The position numbers and the translations under genes are program-made. A stretch of DNA of 64,000 nucleotides from Nostocales cyanobacterium HT-58-2 (GTDB lineage: Bacteria; Cyanobacteriota; Cyanobacteriia; Cyanobacteriales; Nostocaceae), in assembly GCA_002163975.1 (NCBI GenBank), contig CP019636.1:3049001-3113000 (forward strand). The letters are read 5' to 3'. The number at the start of each line of letters is the position of its first letter. Positions within the stretch are counted from its first letter, which is position 1. The notes beneath the pieces are model-generated. The model made no database searches and was not told the origin of the DNA. It saw nothing but the letters and a program-made list of their open reading frames with translations. Shown piece after piece: positions 8,537 through 18,097 of the stretch.

Positions 8537-9481
8537 TGAAGATTAGGCGCCACACCTTTTTTAAGAAATAACAGTACAAATGCTCTTCTTGTTAGTTTAG
8601 CTAGGGAACTATCATGTTTCTAGTGTTTAACACCTGAATTTTACGAAAGTTAACAATATAATGATGAGCCAATTTTTCTTGTTAGGCTAACTTTTTTTAC
8701 TATATTCGGGAAAAATTTAATTTTTTATTATCTTCTGTGCTCATTCACTCTCATAAACAGCAAGTTTGTTTGATGCTATGAACTACCCAGACCTACTTTG
8801 TTGATACCATTTCACGAAATGCCTGATACAAATGATTGGTCTCTAATTATTTTCCCCTGCTCGGGTGCTCGGGTGCTCCCCTGCTGCCTATTTATATCAA
8901 CCTTAAAGTCAAACGGTATGAGGTCTGGGTTTCTGCACCCAAACCAGCAGAGCCGGATTTTTGACGCTTCGCACGTCCCAGTTGCTTTATGTTTCACACT
9001 TGTTTGCAAGTGCGTGAAAAGGAAAGTATCTACACCGATTCACCCCAACGCGAGTGTGTCTGGTGACAGGAGAAGGGAAGCAGCTTTTTGAAAGAGATTG
9101 CTTTGTAGTCTTTGTGAAGGTATCAAAAAAACAAAAAGAGCGAAATATTCAAGGCGCTATAGTTTACAGAAATTCTCACTACAATATAAGTAAGAAATTG
9201 CAGTAAACTCCATTTTTCTTCCTCTGGGCATCCATCGTTAGACATAGATAATGTAAAAACGTTCAGGAACTATTTCAAAAGATTTACGTCTTATATATCT
9301 TTTGTTACTATTATTGACCGTATATGAACGTATAAAAATAGAAAGGAACAATCGCAGATTCTTAACGTCTTTCAAGCAACTAAACTCTTGGAATAGGTCT
9401 ATTGATAGGTTTAAAAAAGGCAAGAAACAATCTCAGTAATAACACGTCATCGTACATAAGAAAAAACAAGAGGACATGACT
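8537..9481. other. Intergenic stretch, no convincing gene
   Basis: About 940 bp between the divergent sbcC and the next exported-protein gene. The first part (8560-8760) is AT-rich. A 9-bp inverted repeat ACCCAGACC (8785-8793) and GGTCTGGGT (8922-8930) brackets a C-rich tract (8851-8885); GAACTACCCAGA here recurs inverted near 22.3 kb. Short open frames on both strands in 8798-9091 mirror each other and look like chance. The final 250 bp probably hold the promoter of the next gene, but I cannot name the boxes. Confidence 0.6.
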
Positions 9482-10162
9482 ATGACTCAATTTCATCGTT
9501 GGAAATCTGGAGCAGTTGCACTTATAGCAATGGCAATGACAACAGGTACGATTGCACCCATGTTTTTGTTGACTCCTGCTTCTGCACAAACAATCTTTCG
9601 CGGTCAACAAACACAAACAGGAACAGTTTCAATTCCAGCTGGTGTCACACTTCCTGTCACCTATGAGAAAGATAAAATTGTGGTGACTCCTGATGAGACT
9701 GCACCTATTAAGCTGAAGATAGCAAGAAACATTGTAGATAGCAGTAGACGTGTATTAATTCCTGAAGGTTCTGAAATTGTTGGACAATTGCAACCAATCA
9801 CTAGAAATGGCGAAAAAGGAACTTATTTTGTAGCACAAGAGATAGTGTTTCCTAAAGGTGAGCGACAGTCTATTAATGCAACTTCTCAAGTTATCACTAG
9901 AAAGGAAACAATCAGCAAAGGAGCCAAAACTGGCACAATCTTGCAGGATGCTGCTATTGGTGCAGGTGCAGCCAGTGTCATTTCACTGATAACAGGTAAC
10001 CGCAGAATTGAAGCTTTGGAACCCATTCTTGGTGCGGGTGCAGGTGCTGCAGCAAGTGTTCTACTGCGACGCAACAAAGCTGAAGTTATCGTTGTAGAAC
10101 CCCAAAGAGGAGAGTTGGATCTCACACTGCGCTCTAGTTTTCAGGTATCCCGTGGCTATTAG
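9482..10162 (+). CDS. Exported protein with TrbI/VirB10-like C-terminal region
   Basis: From the ATG at 9482, which has AAGAGG eight bases upstream, the protein has 226 residues (an ATG two codons earlier is too close to that site). A signal peptide ends at TPASAQ (about residue 36). The mature part reads IPAGVTLPVTYEKDKIVVTPDETAP..., then LIPEGSEIVGQLQP and INATSQVITRKETI, a beta-rich pattern like the TrbI/VirB10 C-terminal fold. A Gly/Ala-rich helical stretch (AAIGAGAASVISL, GAGAGAAASVL) follows. It is paralogous to the second half of the SLH protein at 10800. It is probably periplasmic or outer-membrane associated; the function is unknown. Confidence 0.8.
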   Translation: MTQFHRWKSGAVALIAMAMTTGTIAPMFLLTPASAQTIFRGQQTQTGTVSIPAGVTLPVTYEKDKIVVTPDETAPIKLKIARNIVDSSRRVLIPEGSEIVGQLQPITRNGEKGTYFVAQEIVFPKGERQSINATSQVITRKETISKGAKTGTILQDAAIGAGAASVISLITGNRRIEALEPILGAGAGAAASVLLRRNKAEVIVVEPQRGELDLTLRSSFQVSRGY

Positions 10163-10207
10163 TAGGCTTATCTTAAATTTAGGTCGTGAGTTTCGTCAAT
10201 TTGCAGT

Positions 10208-10247
10208 GCGAACGGCGCTTTGTGCCATTGCTGTAAGCGGCGTTCGC
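10208..10247 (+). terminator. Weak stem-loop after the exported protein gene
   Basis: Arms GCGAACG (10208-10214) and CGTTCGC (10241-10247) enclose a 26-nt loop with further GC pairing, 45 bp after the upstream stop. No run of T follows, so a terminator role is uncertain; it may be a dispersed palindrome. Confidence 0.35.
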
Positions 10248-10391
10248 TCTTGCTAAGTAGAGTGTGGAATGCTTAATTTTTTATCACAAAAGGTATTTTA
10301 TACTCCTAACCATAGGAAATGACTTTTTTTGTCTTAATATTGTTTTCTATAACTCTATGTAGAACTATGTAAGCAGATAGACAGAATTTTT

Positions 10392-10469
10392 TGTAGGATG
10401 CGTGAGCCAAGGCTCACGCATCTATTGCAAAGGACATCATGGGTTATGCTTCGCGCTTCCCATCCTACA
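10392..10469. repeat. MITE-like palindromic element, 78 bp
   Basis: The outer inverted repeat TGTAGGATG (10392-10400) / CATCCTACA (10461-10469) encloses a perfect 12-bp hairpin GATGCGTGAGCC-AA-GGCTCACGCATC (10397-10422). Such palindromes starting TGTAGGATGCG are common dispersed repeats in cyanobacterial genomes as I recall them. It sits between two paralogous genes, with no coding potential. The rest of 10163-10799 shows nothing further. Confidence 0.7.
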
Positions 10470-10799
10470 TTTATTCATGTCGAACTACTTAGAATGCAAG
10501 CATTTAGCTCACTTTGTATATGTCTATTTCCAAAAAACTTTTGCTTGCCATAACAGTTTGCAATTGCATCAGCTATAGGAAGAAATAATGAGCTACAGAC
10601 GCACAAGAGATGCATATAGATAAATTTGTATTGCATTCAAATAAAAAGTAACCTAATTCATACCTTATTCTTTAGTGATATAGATATAGCCAATTGAAAC
10701 TAGCAGGCGAAACCAAACTATCCCAGTGGAACTTCTTAGCTCTAAAGTAGTCAAATTAACTAATAGAAAAGAGCAGATTTTTTGGGGAGCAAGAATAAA

Positions 10800-12050
10800 A
10801 TGTTTGGTGACTTTCGTTGGCAATCTGGATGCGCTGCATTCATAACTTTGGGCATCACAGCAGGTACTATTGCACCTCTAGTGACACCTACAGCTTCTTT
10901 TGCCCAAACAAATTTTACTGACGTTCAATCCAACTATTGGGCAACAGAGTTTATTCAACAATTAGCACAAAGGGGTGTTATTGCCGGCTTTCCAGATGGC
11001 AGCTTCCGCCCAGAAGAGCCAGTCACACGCGCTCAATTTGCTGCTATGATTGGCAAAGCTTTCCAAAAAGCACCAGAACGGCAGGCAGTCAGATTTTACG
11101 ATGTACCAAACGGCTACTGGGCATCGAGTGCGATTCAGGATGCATATACCACCGGCTTCTTATCTGGATATCCTGGGAATCGTTTCGAGCCTAACCAAAA
11201 TATTCCCCGCGAACAGGTTTTAGTTTCCCTCGCCAACGGACTAGTTTATAACGTTAGTGGTAACACCGAAAGCATCCTGCAATACTACAACGATGCTAAT
11301 AACATTTCTGGCTATGCTCGTAGTCCAATTGCTGCGGCTAGCGAGAAACAAATTGTTGTCAACTACCCCAATATTAAGTTCCTCAATCCAAAAGCAACCG
11401 CAACTCGGGCACAAGTCGCAGCTTTTATCTATCAAGCACTCGTTAGTTCTGGTAAAGCCGCAGCAATTAACTCACCCTATATTGTGGCTTTTGGACAACC
11501 TACTCCGTCACAACCAGTAGCGGTGACAATTCCTGAAGGAACTGTCATTCCTATCAGGTACGAAAAAGCAGAAAAAATTCTCGTCACGAAAGATGAAACA
11601 GCGCCTTTGACTCTGACAGTGGCGCAAAATGTAGTCACTGATAGAGGGAATGTGGTCATTCCAGCTGGTAGTCAGGTTGTTGGTGAACTGCGTCCTGTTA
11701 AGAGCAAGGGTGGTTCTCAATTTGTCGCCCAGAAACTTGTCTTAGCCAATGGTCAGCAGTATCCAATCAACGCAACTTCTGAAGTAATTACCAAGACCGA
11801 AACTATTAAACAAGGTACCAGTACAAGAGCAATTGCTAAGAATGCTGCACTGGGTGCTGGTGCAGCAGCAGCAGTCTCAGCAGTGATTGGCGATCGCGCT
11901 ATTGCTACAGAAGAAGTTCTAGGTGGTGCGGCGATCGGTGGATTGATTGGTGTGTTCTTTGGTAAGAAGAGTGTTGACCTCATCGCCATTGACCCAAACA
12001 CTGACTTGCAAATGACCATCGGCGAAAATTTTCAAATTTCGTTGAAATAG
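10800..12050 (+). CDS. S-layer homology (SLH) domain protein with TrbI-like C-terminal region
   Basis: From the ATG at 10800 the protein has 416 residues; GGGGAG at 10784-10789 is the ribosome-binding site, so the upstream TTG frame extension is rejected. A signal peptide ends at TASFAQ. Three SLH repeats follow: FTDVQSNYWATEFI..., FYDVPNGYWASSAIQDA..., and a degenerate third around YYNDANNISGYARSPIAAA. SLH domains in cyanobacteria usually anchor proteins to peptidoglycan-linked polymer or form the periplasmic part of porins. No porin barrel is present; instead residues about 245-416 repeat the exported domain of the neighbour at 9482. It is probably cell-envelope bound. Confidence 0.88.
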   Translation: MFGDFRWQSGCAAFITLGITAGTIAPLVTPTASFAQTNFTDVQSNYWATEFIQQLAQRGVIAGFPDGSFRPEEPVTRAQFAAMIGKAFQKAPERQAVRFYDVPNGYWASSAIQDAYTTGFLSGYPGNRFEPNQNIPREQVLVSLANGLVYNVSGNTESILQYYNDANNISGYARSPIAAASEKQIVVNYPNIKFLNPKATATRAQVAAFIYQALVSSGKAAAINSPYIVAFGQPTPSQPVAVTIPEGTVIPIRYEKAEKILVTKDETAPLTLTVAQNVVTDRGNVVIPAGSQVVGELRPVKSKGGSQFVAQKLVLANGQQYPINATSEVITKTETIKQGTSTRAIAKNAALGAGAAAAVSAVIGDRAIATEEVLGGAAIGGLIGVFFGKKSVDLIAIDPNTDLQMTIGENFQISLK

Positions 12051-12178
12051 TTGTCACTGCTCCCGGACTGAAATATCGCTTCGGCCTATTTAGGCAGAAC
12101 CTGTAACTGAGGGTTATAATGAGAGTTTCCACTATTGATTGTTATTTGGGTGATCTGCCATTTTTAGGAGTGGAACTT

Positions 12179-12379
12179 ATGAGTAGAGAGCATCGAACAA
12201 CAGTAGTCAATGATCGACTTAGGGAGATCATTACTCAAGTTGAATCAGCGTCGGATACAAATCTTCTCAAGTTACTTGAACCCTGTCAACCCCTACAGCC
12301 GTTGCCTAACCATAGCAGTTCTTGTGATGAGGATAGGACTTATCATGGAAAACACATTGGCAAAAGTCACTGTGTGTGA
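12179..12379 (+). CDS. Possible small hypothetical protein
   Basis: From the ATG at 12179, preceded by TAGGAG at 12165-12170, a 66-residue product is encoded (MSREHRTTVVNDRLREIITQ...). The first half could form an amphipathic helix; the second half is Pro/Ser/His-rich with two cysteines. No known domain. The good ribosome-binding site favours a real gene. It could alternatively be non-coding DNA between the SLH gene and the ABC ATPase. Confidence 0.4.
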   Translation: MSREHRTTVVNDRLREIITQVESASDTNLLKLLEPCQPLQPLPNHSSSCDEDRTYHGKHIGKSHCV

Positions 12380-12493
12380 GTGGCACAGATTCATTATGTA
12401 GCCGAATCTTGAATTGTTGGTTAGTTTTGCTTTGTGATGATGTCAACAACTTGATTTAATCTGGGTTTCTGCAATGTTTGTTATTTATTGCTC

Positions 12494-12533
12494 CCCTGCC
12501 CCCATGGTATCAGCGGCAGGGATTTGTTTTTTT
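12494..12533 (+). terminator. Rho-independent-type terminator
   Basis: Arms CCCTGCC (12494-12500) and GGCAGGG (12515-12521) with a 14-nt loop are followed by ATTTG and a run of seven T. It would end transcripts coming from the SLH gene or the small ORF. Confidence 0.6.
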
Positions 12534-12652
12534 GGCAGCGCAAAAAATATAAATTAGCTTGAAAAGCAAAGCGTTCTCTTCTGGCACAATGGTCAAAGAA
12601 GAAGAATTCACCAAGTCAGAATTAGTGAATTCACCAAGTTACCTAGTTATCC

Positions 12653-13504
12653 ATGACTGTTGCTGTTCAGCTAGAAAACGTCTACAAAATTTACAATAAC
12701 GTTCCTGTAGTGAATGACCTCTCATTTACTATCAAAGCGGGAGAAATGTTTGGTCTACTTGGTCCAAACGGTGCAGGTAAGTCTACCACAATTCGGATGT
12801 TGACCACGCTGACACAACCAACTCAGGGTCAGATAGAGGTATCTGGCTATAATGTCGTACGTCAACCTATACGAGCAAAGCAGTGTATTGGTGTCGTTTT
12901 GCAGCAAGTTAGTGTGGATGGCGATTTAACAGTGTGGGAAAATATGGAACTGCACGGAAGGCTGCATCACATTGCTAACCCTCAGCGACAACGGCTGATT
13001 AATCAATGGCTGGAGTACGTTGAACTTGTAACCAGACGTAATGATTTAGTAAAAACCTTGTCTGGGGGTATGAAACGACGACTACAAATAGCGAGAGCTT
13101 TGTTGCATCAACCGCAAATTTTGTTTCTCGATGAACCAACAGTGGGACTAGATCCCCAAACAAGGCGACGGTTGTGGGAGATTATTCGGGATTTGAACAA
13201 GCAAGGGATGACGATACTGCTGACGACTCACTATATGGATGAGGTCGAGTATTTGTGTCATCGCATTGGCATTATGGATGGTGGTAAATTAATTTCTCTT
13301 GGCACTCTACAACAGTTGCGTTCTGCTCATGGCGAAGGTTTAGTCATGAAGCAAATAGGTGATCGTTGGGAATATCTCTTTTTCCCAACTGTGGAAGATG
13401 CAAACTTATACCTAAATCAACAAGAAGATAAAACTGGGATGATGGTTCGTCCTTCTAACCTGGAAGATATTTTCGTTGAACTAACTGGACGCAAGTTAGA
13501 TTAA
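12653..13504 (+). CDS. ABC-2 type (DrrA/CcmA-class) ABC transporter ATP-binding protein
   Basis: The protein has 283 residues. Walker A is GPNGAGKST (about 39-47), the signature is LSGGMKRRLQIARAL, Walker B is ILFLDEP followed by TVGLDPQTRR, and the H-loop is TTHYMDE. LSGGMKRR with GLDPQ is the hallmark of DrrA/NodI-type ATPases serving ABC-2 permeases. The C-terminal domain ends LEDIFVELTGRKLD, as in DrrA. No permease is adjacent: the next gene is convergent, so the partner must lie elsewhere. It would export a lipid, polysaccharide or drug; the substrate cannot be told. Confidence 0.92.
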   Translation: MTVAVQLENVYKIYNNVPVVNDLSFTIKAGEMFGLLGPNGAGKSTTIRMLTTLTQPTQGQIEVSGYNVVRQPIRAKQCIGVVLQQVSVDGDLTVWENMELHGRLHHIANPQRQRLINQWLEYVELVTRRNDLVKTLSGGMKRRLQIARALLHQPQILFLDEPTVGLDPQTRRRLWEIIRDLNKQGMTILLTTHYMDEVEYLCHRIGIMDGGKLISLGTLQQLRSAHGEGLVMKQIGDRWEYLFFPTVEDANLYLNQQEDKTGMMVRPSNLEDIFVELTGRKLD

Positions 13505-13506
13505 TC

Positions 13507-14190
13507 TTACCCCCCCAAAGTTCGTAGCACGGCTTCTACCCTTGCTACACTATCCTGCCTACCTTGCTTTTCGTACAAATCACGAGCTTTTTGAAACACT
13601 GCGATCGCTTCTTTTGATTTCCCTTGCTTGACTAAGATATTACCCCGCAGTTCAATAACTTGGGGATTTTTAGGGTCAAGGTTGACAGCTTGTTCGTATG
13701 CCCATTTCACATTCTCGTTCTCTCCTAAACGCAACAGCACTGTAGCCAACCCTATATAGGCATTGACGTTATTCCGGTTAGCTTGTATTGCACGACGGTA
13801 GGCTTCTTTTGCTCCCTTGTTATCTCCTAAATTGCCACTGACATAACCCAAAGCATATTGATAGTCGCTATTGTTGGGATTAAGAGCAACAGCACGACGG
13901 TAAGCCTGTAACGCTGCAGGGAAATTTCCTTGTTGAGCATAGAGATAGCCAATACCAGAATAGATTGTGGCGTTTTTTGGCTCTAGAGTCGTTGCTCTTT
14001 GATAAACGGCGATCGCCCCATTATAATCACCGCTATCTACCAACCTCCGCCCTTCTTCCAAGAGTTCCTTTAACTCTTGAGAGCTTTGCTGTTGTGGTAC
14101 TGCTTCTTGAGCCTGAGCTACCAAGGGTATTGTTGCTACAAAGCTTCCTACTAGAAGAATACTTAATATAAATGATGTTCGATTGTACAC
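13507..14190 (-). CDS. Exported tetratricopeptide-repeat protein
   Basis: The protein has 227 residues, starting at GTG. The signal peptide (residues 1-27, ending VAQAQE) is followed by about five TPR units: LKELLEEGRRLVDSGDYNGA, YSGIGYLYAQQGNFPAALQA, YQYALGYVSGNLGDNKGAKE, YIGLATVLLRLGENENVKWA, and a last one at about 180-215. TPRs form protein-binding superhelices. It is likely periplasmic. It converges with the ABC ATPase (2 bp between stops). The partner is unknown. Confidence 0.88.
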   Translation of the reverse strand: MYNRTSFILSILLVGSFVATIPLVAQAQEAVPQQQSSQELKELLEEGRRLVDSGDYNGAIAVYQRATTLEPKNATIYSGIGYLYAQQGNFPAALQAYRRAVALNPNNSDYQYALGYVSGNLGDNKGAKEAYRRAIQANRNNVNAYIGLATVLLRLGENENVKWAYEQAVNLDPKNPQVIELRGNILVKQGKSKEAIAVFQKARDLYEKQGRQDSVARVEAVLRTLGG

Positions 14191-14448
14191 AGCAAATTAC
14201 CTAAAAGTTTATGCAACTTTTTCCTACAATCTCCGTGGTTGATTGTCCATTAAAACAAATATATTTGTTTTTGCAAACTCTATTTGTTCACTTTTACAAA
14301 AGATTTATGATAACTCTCCTTTTTTTTCTGTGATATTACAGTAAATTAACAGTTATTTTTAATACAATCTGTTTTTCAGATATCTGCTTTGACAGTTAAC
14401 AATCTAAGCAGGAGTGTGATTTGATAGTTATGTTTTTGAGGTGAGTCT

Positions 14449-14775
14449 ATGATTTTAACGACTACTGATGTCATTCAAGGAGCGATCATTCAATCATATT
14501 TAGGCATTGTGACGGCGGAAGTTGTTTACGGTAGCAACTTTCTCCGAGATTTTTTTGCTAGTATCCGGGATATTATTGGTGGACGCACGGGCAGTTATGA
14601 ACGCCTATTTGAAGAGGGTCAACGGAAGGCTTTAGAAGAATTAGAGCGACGGGCATTACGTTTAGGAGCAGATGCTGTTATTGGCATTGAAGTTGATACA
14701 GGCACAATCAATGTTGACCAATCAGGAGTTCTTATATTGATTACTGCTACAGGAACTGCTGTCAAACTGCGTTAG
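14449..14775 (+). CDS. YbjQ family (DUF74) protein
   Basis: The protein has 108 residues, the full length of this family. It starts ILTTTDVIQGAIIQSYLGIVTAEVVYG and continues FLRDFFASIRDIIGGRTGSYE, RALEELERRALRLGADAVIGIEVD and TATGTAVKL, matching the conserved pattern. YbjQ proteins form pentamers and are annotated as putative heavy-metal binding; true function is unclear. GAGGTG at 14439-14444 is the ribosome-binding site. It is monocistronic. Confidence 0.93.
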   Translation: MILTTTDVIQGAIIQSYLGIVTAEVVYGSNFLRDFFASIRDIIGGRTGSYERLFEEGQRKALEELERRALRLGADAVIGIEVDTGTINVDQSGVLILITATGTAVKLR

Positions 14776-15390
14776 CAGTTATGAGCAATAATTTGTTCAT
14801 TAGGGCAGTCTTATTGAATTTGTAAAGAATAGAATTCAGGACTCAAAACACATACCCAGAATACTGTCATAAATGTCACCTCTGCGCTTCATTTAAAATT
14901 GACGCATTATAAAGTCAAAATATTTTTTTGAACTTTGAATGCCTGAACTTTAAATGTTTGAGAAGCAGGGGTTATTCTGTATTCTAAGTTCTTTGTTAAT
15001 AATTCATAATTTCTTTGTGATTGCTATAACAACAGGTTGTTGTTAACTATTCAATAATAACTATTTAATATGTAAAAATTTATTAAAATAGCAAAGTGGA
15101 AATTTAAATTTAACAATAAAACCTATTATTAGAAACCAAGTGAAAAGAAGTTTATTGTTCTCTTGAAATTTCTATCTTGATATTAGTTAATTTACTATTT
15201 TTTATATTTACTGATACTTAATAAAACTTAAAATAAACTCATAAAATTCTTATTATGTTTATGACTAAAGATAGAGCCATTAACTATTTCCAGTGATAGA
15301 TATTTAAAAGTATGACAAGCCATTTAATTTAAATCATTAGCATGAACACCTGAAATAAAGTTTACTGAAGTAGTAAGGAGATAATAGTTT
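14776..15390. other. AT-rich intergenic region
   Basis: 615 bp with no open frame of note and very low GC, especially 15000-15340. It presumably carries the promoter of the membrane protein gene at 15391, but no boxes stand out. I see no repeats, tRNA or hairpin worth naming. Confidence 0.5.
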
Positions 15391-16026
15391 ATGTCATATA
15401 CAAATCGAGTAGGTGACGAAGTTATTAACGAGCCCGCTGTGGTGGGTCGAGTCTCTGATTATCACGACCGTGTTCGCTGGGGTCCTATTATTGCTGGCTT
15501 GTTAATTGCCTTAGCAACTCAATTGATTTTAAGTTCTATATTTGCTGCAATAGGAGCAGGCAGCATTGAAGCTTCAGGTAGACCCAGAACAATTGCACCA
15601 AATGTAGCGCAAAATGTTGGTATTTGGTCAACCATCGCTTTATTGATTGCGCTATTTACTGGTAGTTGGGTTATGGCCCGTGCTTGTGGTCCAATGAACC
15701 GCAATACAGCTCTTCTTAACGGTGCTATACTTTGGGCAACCACCTTAGCAGTTAGCTCTTGGTTATTGGCTAGTGGAGTATCTGGCGCGTTTGGTATTGC
15801 CGCTTCTAACGCTGGACAAGTGATTAACCAGGTACAACAGCCAGGTGGTGGTGTAAATGTACCGCAAAACTTACCCAACGTAACTGCCGAAGAAGCTCGT
15901 CGAATCGCAGCAAATGTACGTTCAGGCTTGTGGTGGTTTGTATTCGGTTCCTTGTTAGGTTTAGTCGCCTCATTGCTTGGAGCAGCAACCGGAACCCGCA
16001 GTCCACGTACTAACCATTACGCATAA
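15391..16026 (+). CDS. Hypothetical multi-pass membrane protein
   Basis: The protein has 211 residues, with AAGGAG at 15376-15381 as ribosome-binding site. Four hydrophobic segments are visible: about 31-53 (GPIIAGLLIALATQLILSSI), 74-94 (IWSTIALLIALFTGSWVMA), 105-130 (ALLNGAILWATTLAVSSWLL) and 180-200 (GLWWFVFGSLLGLVASLLGA). A Gln/Asn/Pro-rich loop precedes the last one. The N-terminus is cytosolic and polar. I do not recognise a characterised family; similar proteins are, from memory, common in cyanobacteria. It is followed by a clear terminator, hence a single-gene unit. Confidence 0.82.
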   Translation: MSYTNRVGDEVINEPAVVGRVSDYHDRVRWGPIIAGLLIALATQLILSSIFAAIGAGSIEASGRPRTIAPNVAQNVGIWSTIALLIALFTGSWVMARACGPMNRNTALLNGAILWATTLAVSSWLLASGVSGAFGIAASNAGQVINQVQQPGGGVNVPQNLPNVTAEEARRIAANVRSGLWWFVFGSLLGLVASLLGAATGTRSPRTNHYA

Positions 16027-16065
16027 ACAATTGTTTGAATTAAGAATGTTTTCACTTTCTTGCCT

Positions 16066-16087
16066 AGCACCTTCAAGGTGCTTTTTT
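16066..16087 (+). terminator. Rho-independent terminator
   Basis: AGCACC-TTCAA-GGTGCT followed by TTTTT, 40 bp after the stop of the membrane protein gene. Confidence 0.85.
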
Positions 16088-16548
16088 GTTATTGGTAGTC
16101 ATCATATAAAATTTTGTTAATGACAGAAGGCAAAAACCAAAGTTGTTTTTTGGATTTTGATTCTCAGTAAGTCATGGTTTTTACCTACAAAAATAAGTCA
16201 TAAATATGACATTAACCATAAAGTAGTCTGTCACTTTTTATTGAAATTTTCACAAAATTCATAATTATTCCTATTCCTTCTTGGGATCAATCAATAGATT
16301 TTAATATTTTCTTAAATAAAGTTGTCTTAAAAATTGCTTTCTTTGCGATTGCTATTCTAGGTTTGGGCAGGAAATTTCAAGTTGATGTTAAATCTAAACA
16401 GTTGATAACCAAAAGTTAACGAGGTAAGGATATATTCCATTTTGACAGGAGTAGGTTTTTTGAACAACTTTTACAATTAGGACAATTCATGAAAATACGG
16501 TTTTTTGACCAAGATACTGTACTATGTAGATATCCTTCCAATTAAGCC

Positions 16549-16592
16549 AGTCTGGAAGCAATTATTCTCAATACAATTGCTGCTTCCAGACT
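16549..16592. repeat. Imperfect 12-bp inverted repeat in a non-coding stretch
   Basis: AGTCTGGAAGCA (16549-16560) pairs with TGCTTCCAGACT (16581-16592), and inner AATT/AATT adds pairs. It lies 70 bp before the fatty-acid hydroxylase-like gene. It may be a terminator without T-run, a leader structure, or a protein site. The rest of 16088-16661 is AT-rich with nothing else visible. Confidence 0.55.
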
Positions 16593-16661
16593 TGACAAAA
16601 TAGCAAGAATGCGTGCTGAACAAGAAATCTTACCTTGCCTTCTTTAACTTGAGGATGACAA

Positions 16662-17168
16662 ATGCTTAAGGCGATCGCGTGTGCCTGGATACTCCTTATT
16701 GTTGGCGATTTTCTTTCGACTTTTTGCTATCACATTCCTGAACACGTTTTTGGTATCCTCCACTTACGAACTCACCACTCCTACAAGAAAAACTTTCGCC
16801 ACTACGCCATCCTGACGTTTAATCTCCAGGTTCTTCTGGATGGTATTCTGGGTGCTTTGCCTTATTTACTGATGGGAGTCGTTCTGTGGTACTTTTCACC
16901 CATAGGTGTTTTGTGTGGGCTTTTAATTGGTCAGTTTCATGTCTGGTGGAGACATACAAGCATCTTGGGTTGGCAGACTCCCAAGCCAGTAGATTTTTTG
17001 TGTCGGATTTTATTTGTCACGACTCCAGAAAGACATTGGCAACATCATCAAAAAACCAATCAGGGTTTCGGCGATATTTTCACATTCTTTGAACCGCCTG
17101 CCAAAAGTTGGTTGCGTCTGTTGCGCCTGTTGAGACTGCGTTTCACTCATCGACTCGTGTCTCAATAG
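16662..17168 (+). CDS. Fatty acid hydroxylase / sterol desaturase-superfamily protein
   Basis: The protein has 168 residues with three or four membrane segments. Histidine clusters typical of the membrane di-iron hydroxylase superfamily are visible: HLRTHH (about 37-42), H and WWRH around GQFHVWWRHTS, and PERHWQHHQ (about 125-133). It is shorter than classic members, but all three histidine boxes are present, so it may be a compact active enzyme. Substrate unknown; a lipid or carotenoid-like substrate is possible. Start ATG at 16662 lies 60-70 bp after the inverted repeat at 16549. Confidence 0.8.
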   Translation: MLKAIACAWILLIVGDFLSTFCYHIPEHVFGILHLRTHHSYKKNFRHYAILTFNLQVLLDGILGALPYLLMGVVLWYFSPIGVLCGLLIGQFHVWWRHTSILGWQTPKPVDFLCRILFVTTPERHWQHHQKTNQGFGDIFTFFEPPAKSWLRLLRLLRLRFTHRLVSQ

Positions 17169-17279
17169 TTATGTGGTTGTATACAGCGGTTTGCATGTTT
17201 ATTGAGTCAAGTCAAAAGCCAAATATAGAACAACTTTTACTCCTGACTCCTGACTCAGGAATTGCTGCTGTAGGTTTTG

Positions 17280-18017
17280 CTAGAGAATTTGAGATAAGAA
17301 CTTGCGAGTGCGATCGTGCTTTGGGTTTTGAAAGAAAGCACTTGGCGTGGCTTCTTCCACAATCGTACCGCCATCCATGAGAATCACTCTGTCTGCAACC
17401 TCGCGTGCAAATCCTACTTCGTGCGTGACGACAACCATTGTCATACCATCAGCGGCGAGGGTTTTGATAACATCCAAAACCTCTCGCACCATCTCCGGAT
17501 CTAAAGCAGAAGTGGGTTCATCAAAAAGCATAATTTTGGGCTGCATAGCTAATGCTCTAGCAATAGCAACTCGTTGCTGTTGTCCTCCTGACAATTGTCC
17601 TGGATATTTCTGTGCTTGTTCCAAAATACCCACCCGTTCCAAGAGCTGCATCGCCGTTTCTTGTGCTTTGACTTTCGTCCACTTGCGCACCCAAATTGGT
17701 GCTAATGAAATATTCTGCAGTACGCTCAAGTGAGGAAACAAATTGAACTGCTGAAATACCATGCCTACTTCTCGCCGAATTGCCTCAATATTTCGTAGGT
17801 CATTCGTCAGAGCGATACCGTCAATTTCAATTCGTCCTTTTTGATATTCTTCTAAAGCATTAAAGGTGCGAATAAACGTCGATTTTCCTGAACCCGAAGG
17901 TCCCATCAACACCACCACCTCTCCCCGATTTACTGTGAGGCTAACACCTTGGAGAACGTGAAATTTTCCGTACCACTTATGAACATCTTGGGCAACAATA
18001 ATAGGTTGTTTAGTCAT
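17280..18017 (-). CDS. aapP: Polar amino-acid ABC transporter ATP-binding protein (AapP/BgtA-like)
   Basis: The protein has 245 residues. It shows Walker [11 protein letters not shown]-loop [10 protein letters not shown], signature LSGGQQQR, Walker [15 protein letters not shown] and H-loop VTHE. The sequence [20 protein letters not shown] is typical of the PAAT/GlnQ-AapP class. It is the last gene of a four-gene operon with a binding protein and two permeases. In Anabaena the equivalent Nat/Bgt systems import acidic and neutral amino acids; the exact range is inferred from family only. Confidence 0.94.
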   Translation of the reverse strand: MTKQPIIVAQDVHKWYGKFHVLQGVSLTVNRGEVVVLMGPSGSGKSTFIRTFNALEEYQKGRIEIDGIALTNDLRNIEAIRREVGMVFQQFNLFPHLSVLQNISLAPIWVRKWTKVKAQETAMQLLERVGILEQAQKYPGQLSGGQQQRVAIARALAMQPKIMLFDEPTSALDPEMVREVLDVIKTLAADGMTMVVVTHEVGFAREVADRVILMDGGTIVEEATPSAFFQNPKHDRTRKFLSQIL

Positions 18018-18097
18018 TGCTTAATTTAACTTAATTTAATATCTTTTAATTTAATATCTATAGTTATGACTTATTTAATTATTCTTCCTCATCCCCT

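Noticed and set aside
8798..9091. Open frames on both strands (97 and 65 codons) in the gap after sbcC
   Set aside because: They mirror each other, lack ribosome-binding sites and have no recognisable content; the stretch is C-rich and repeat-like.
12653..13504. Assignment of a permease partner next to the DrrA-like ATPase
   Set aside because: The downstream gene is a convergent TPR protein and upstream genes are unrelated; no membrane permease is adjacent.
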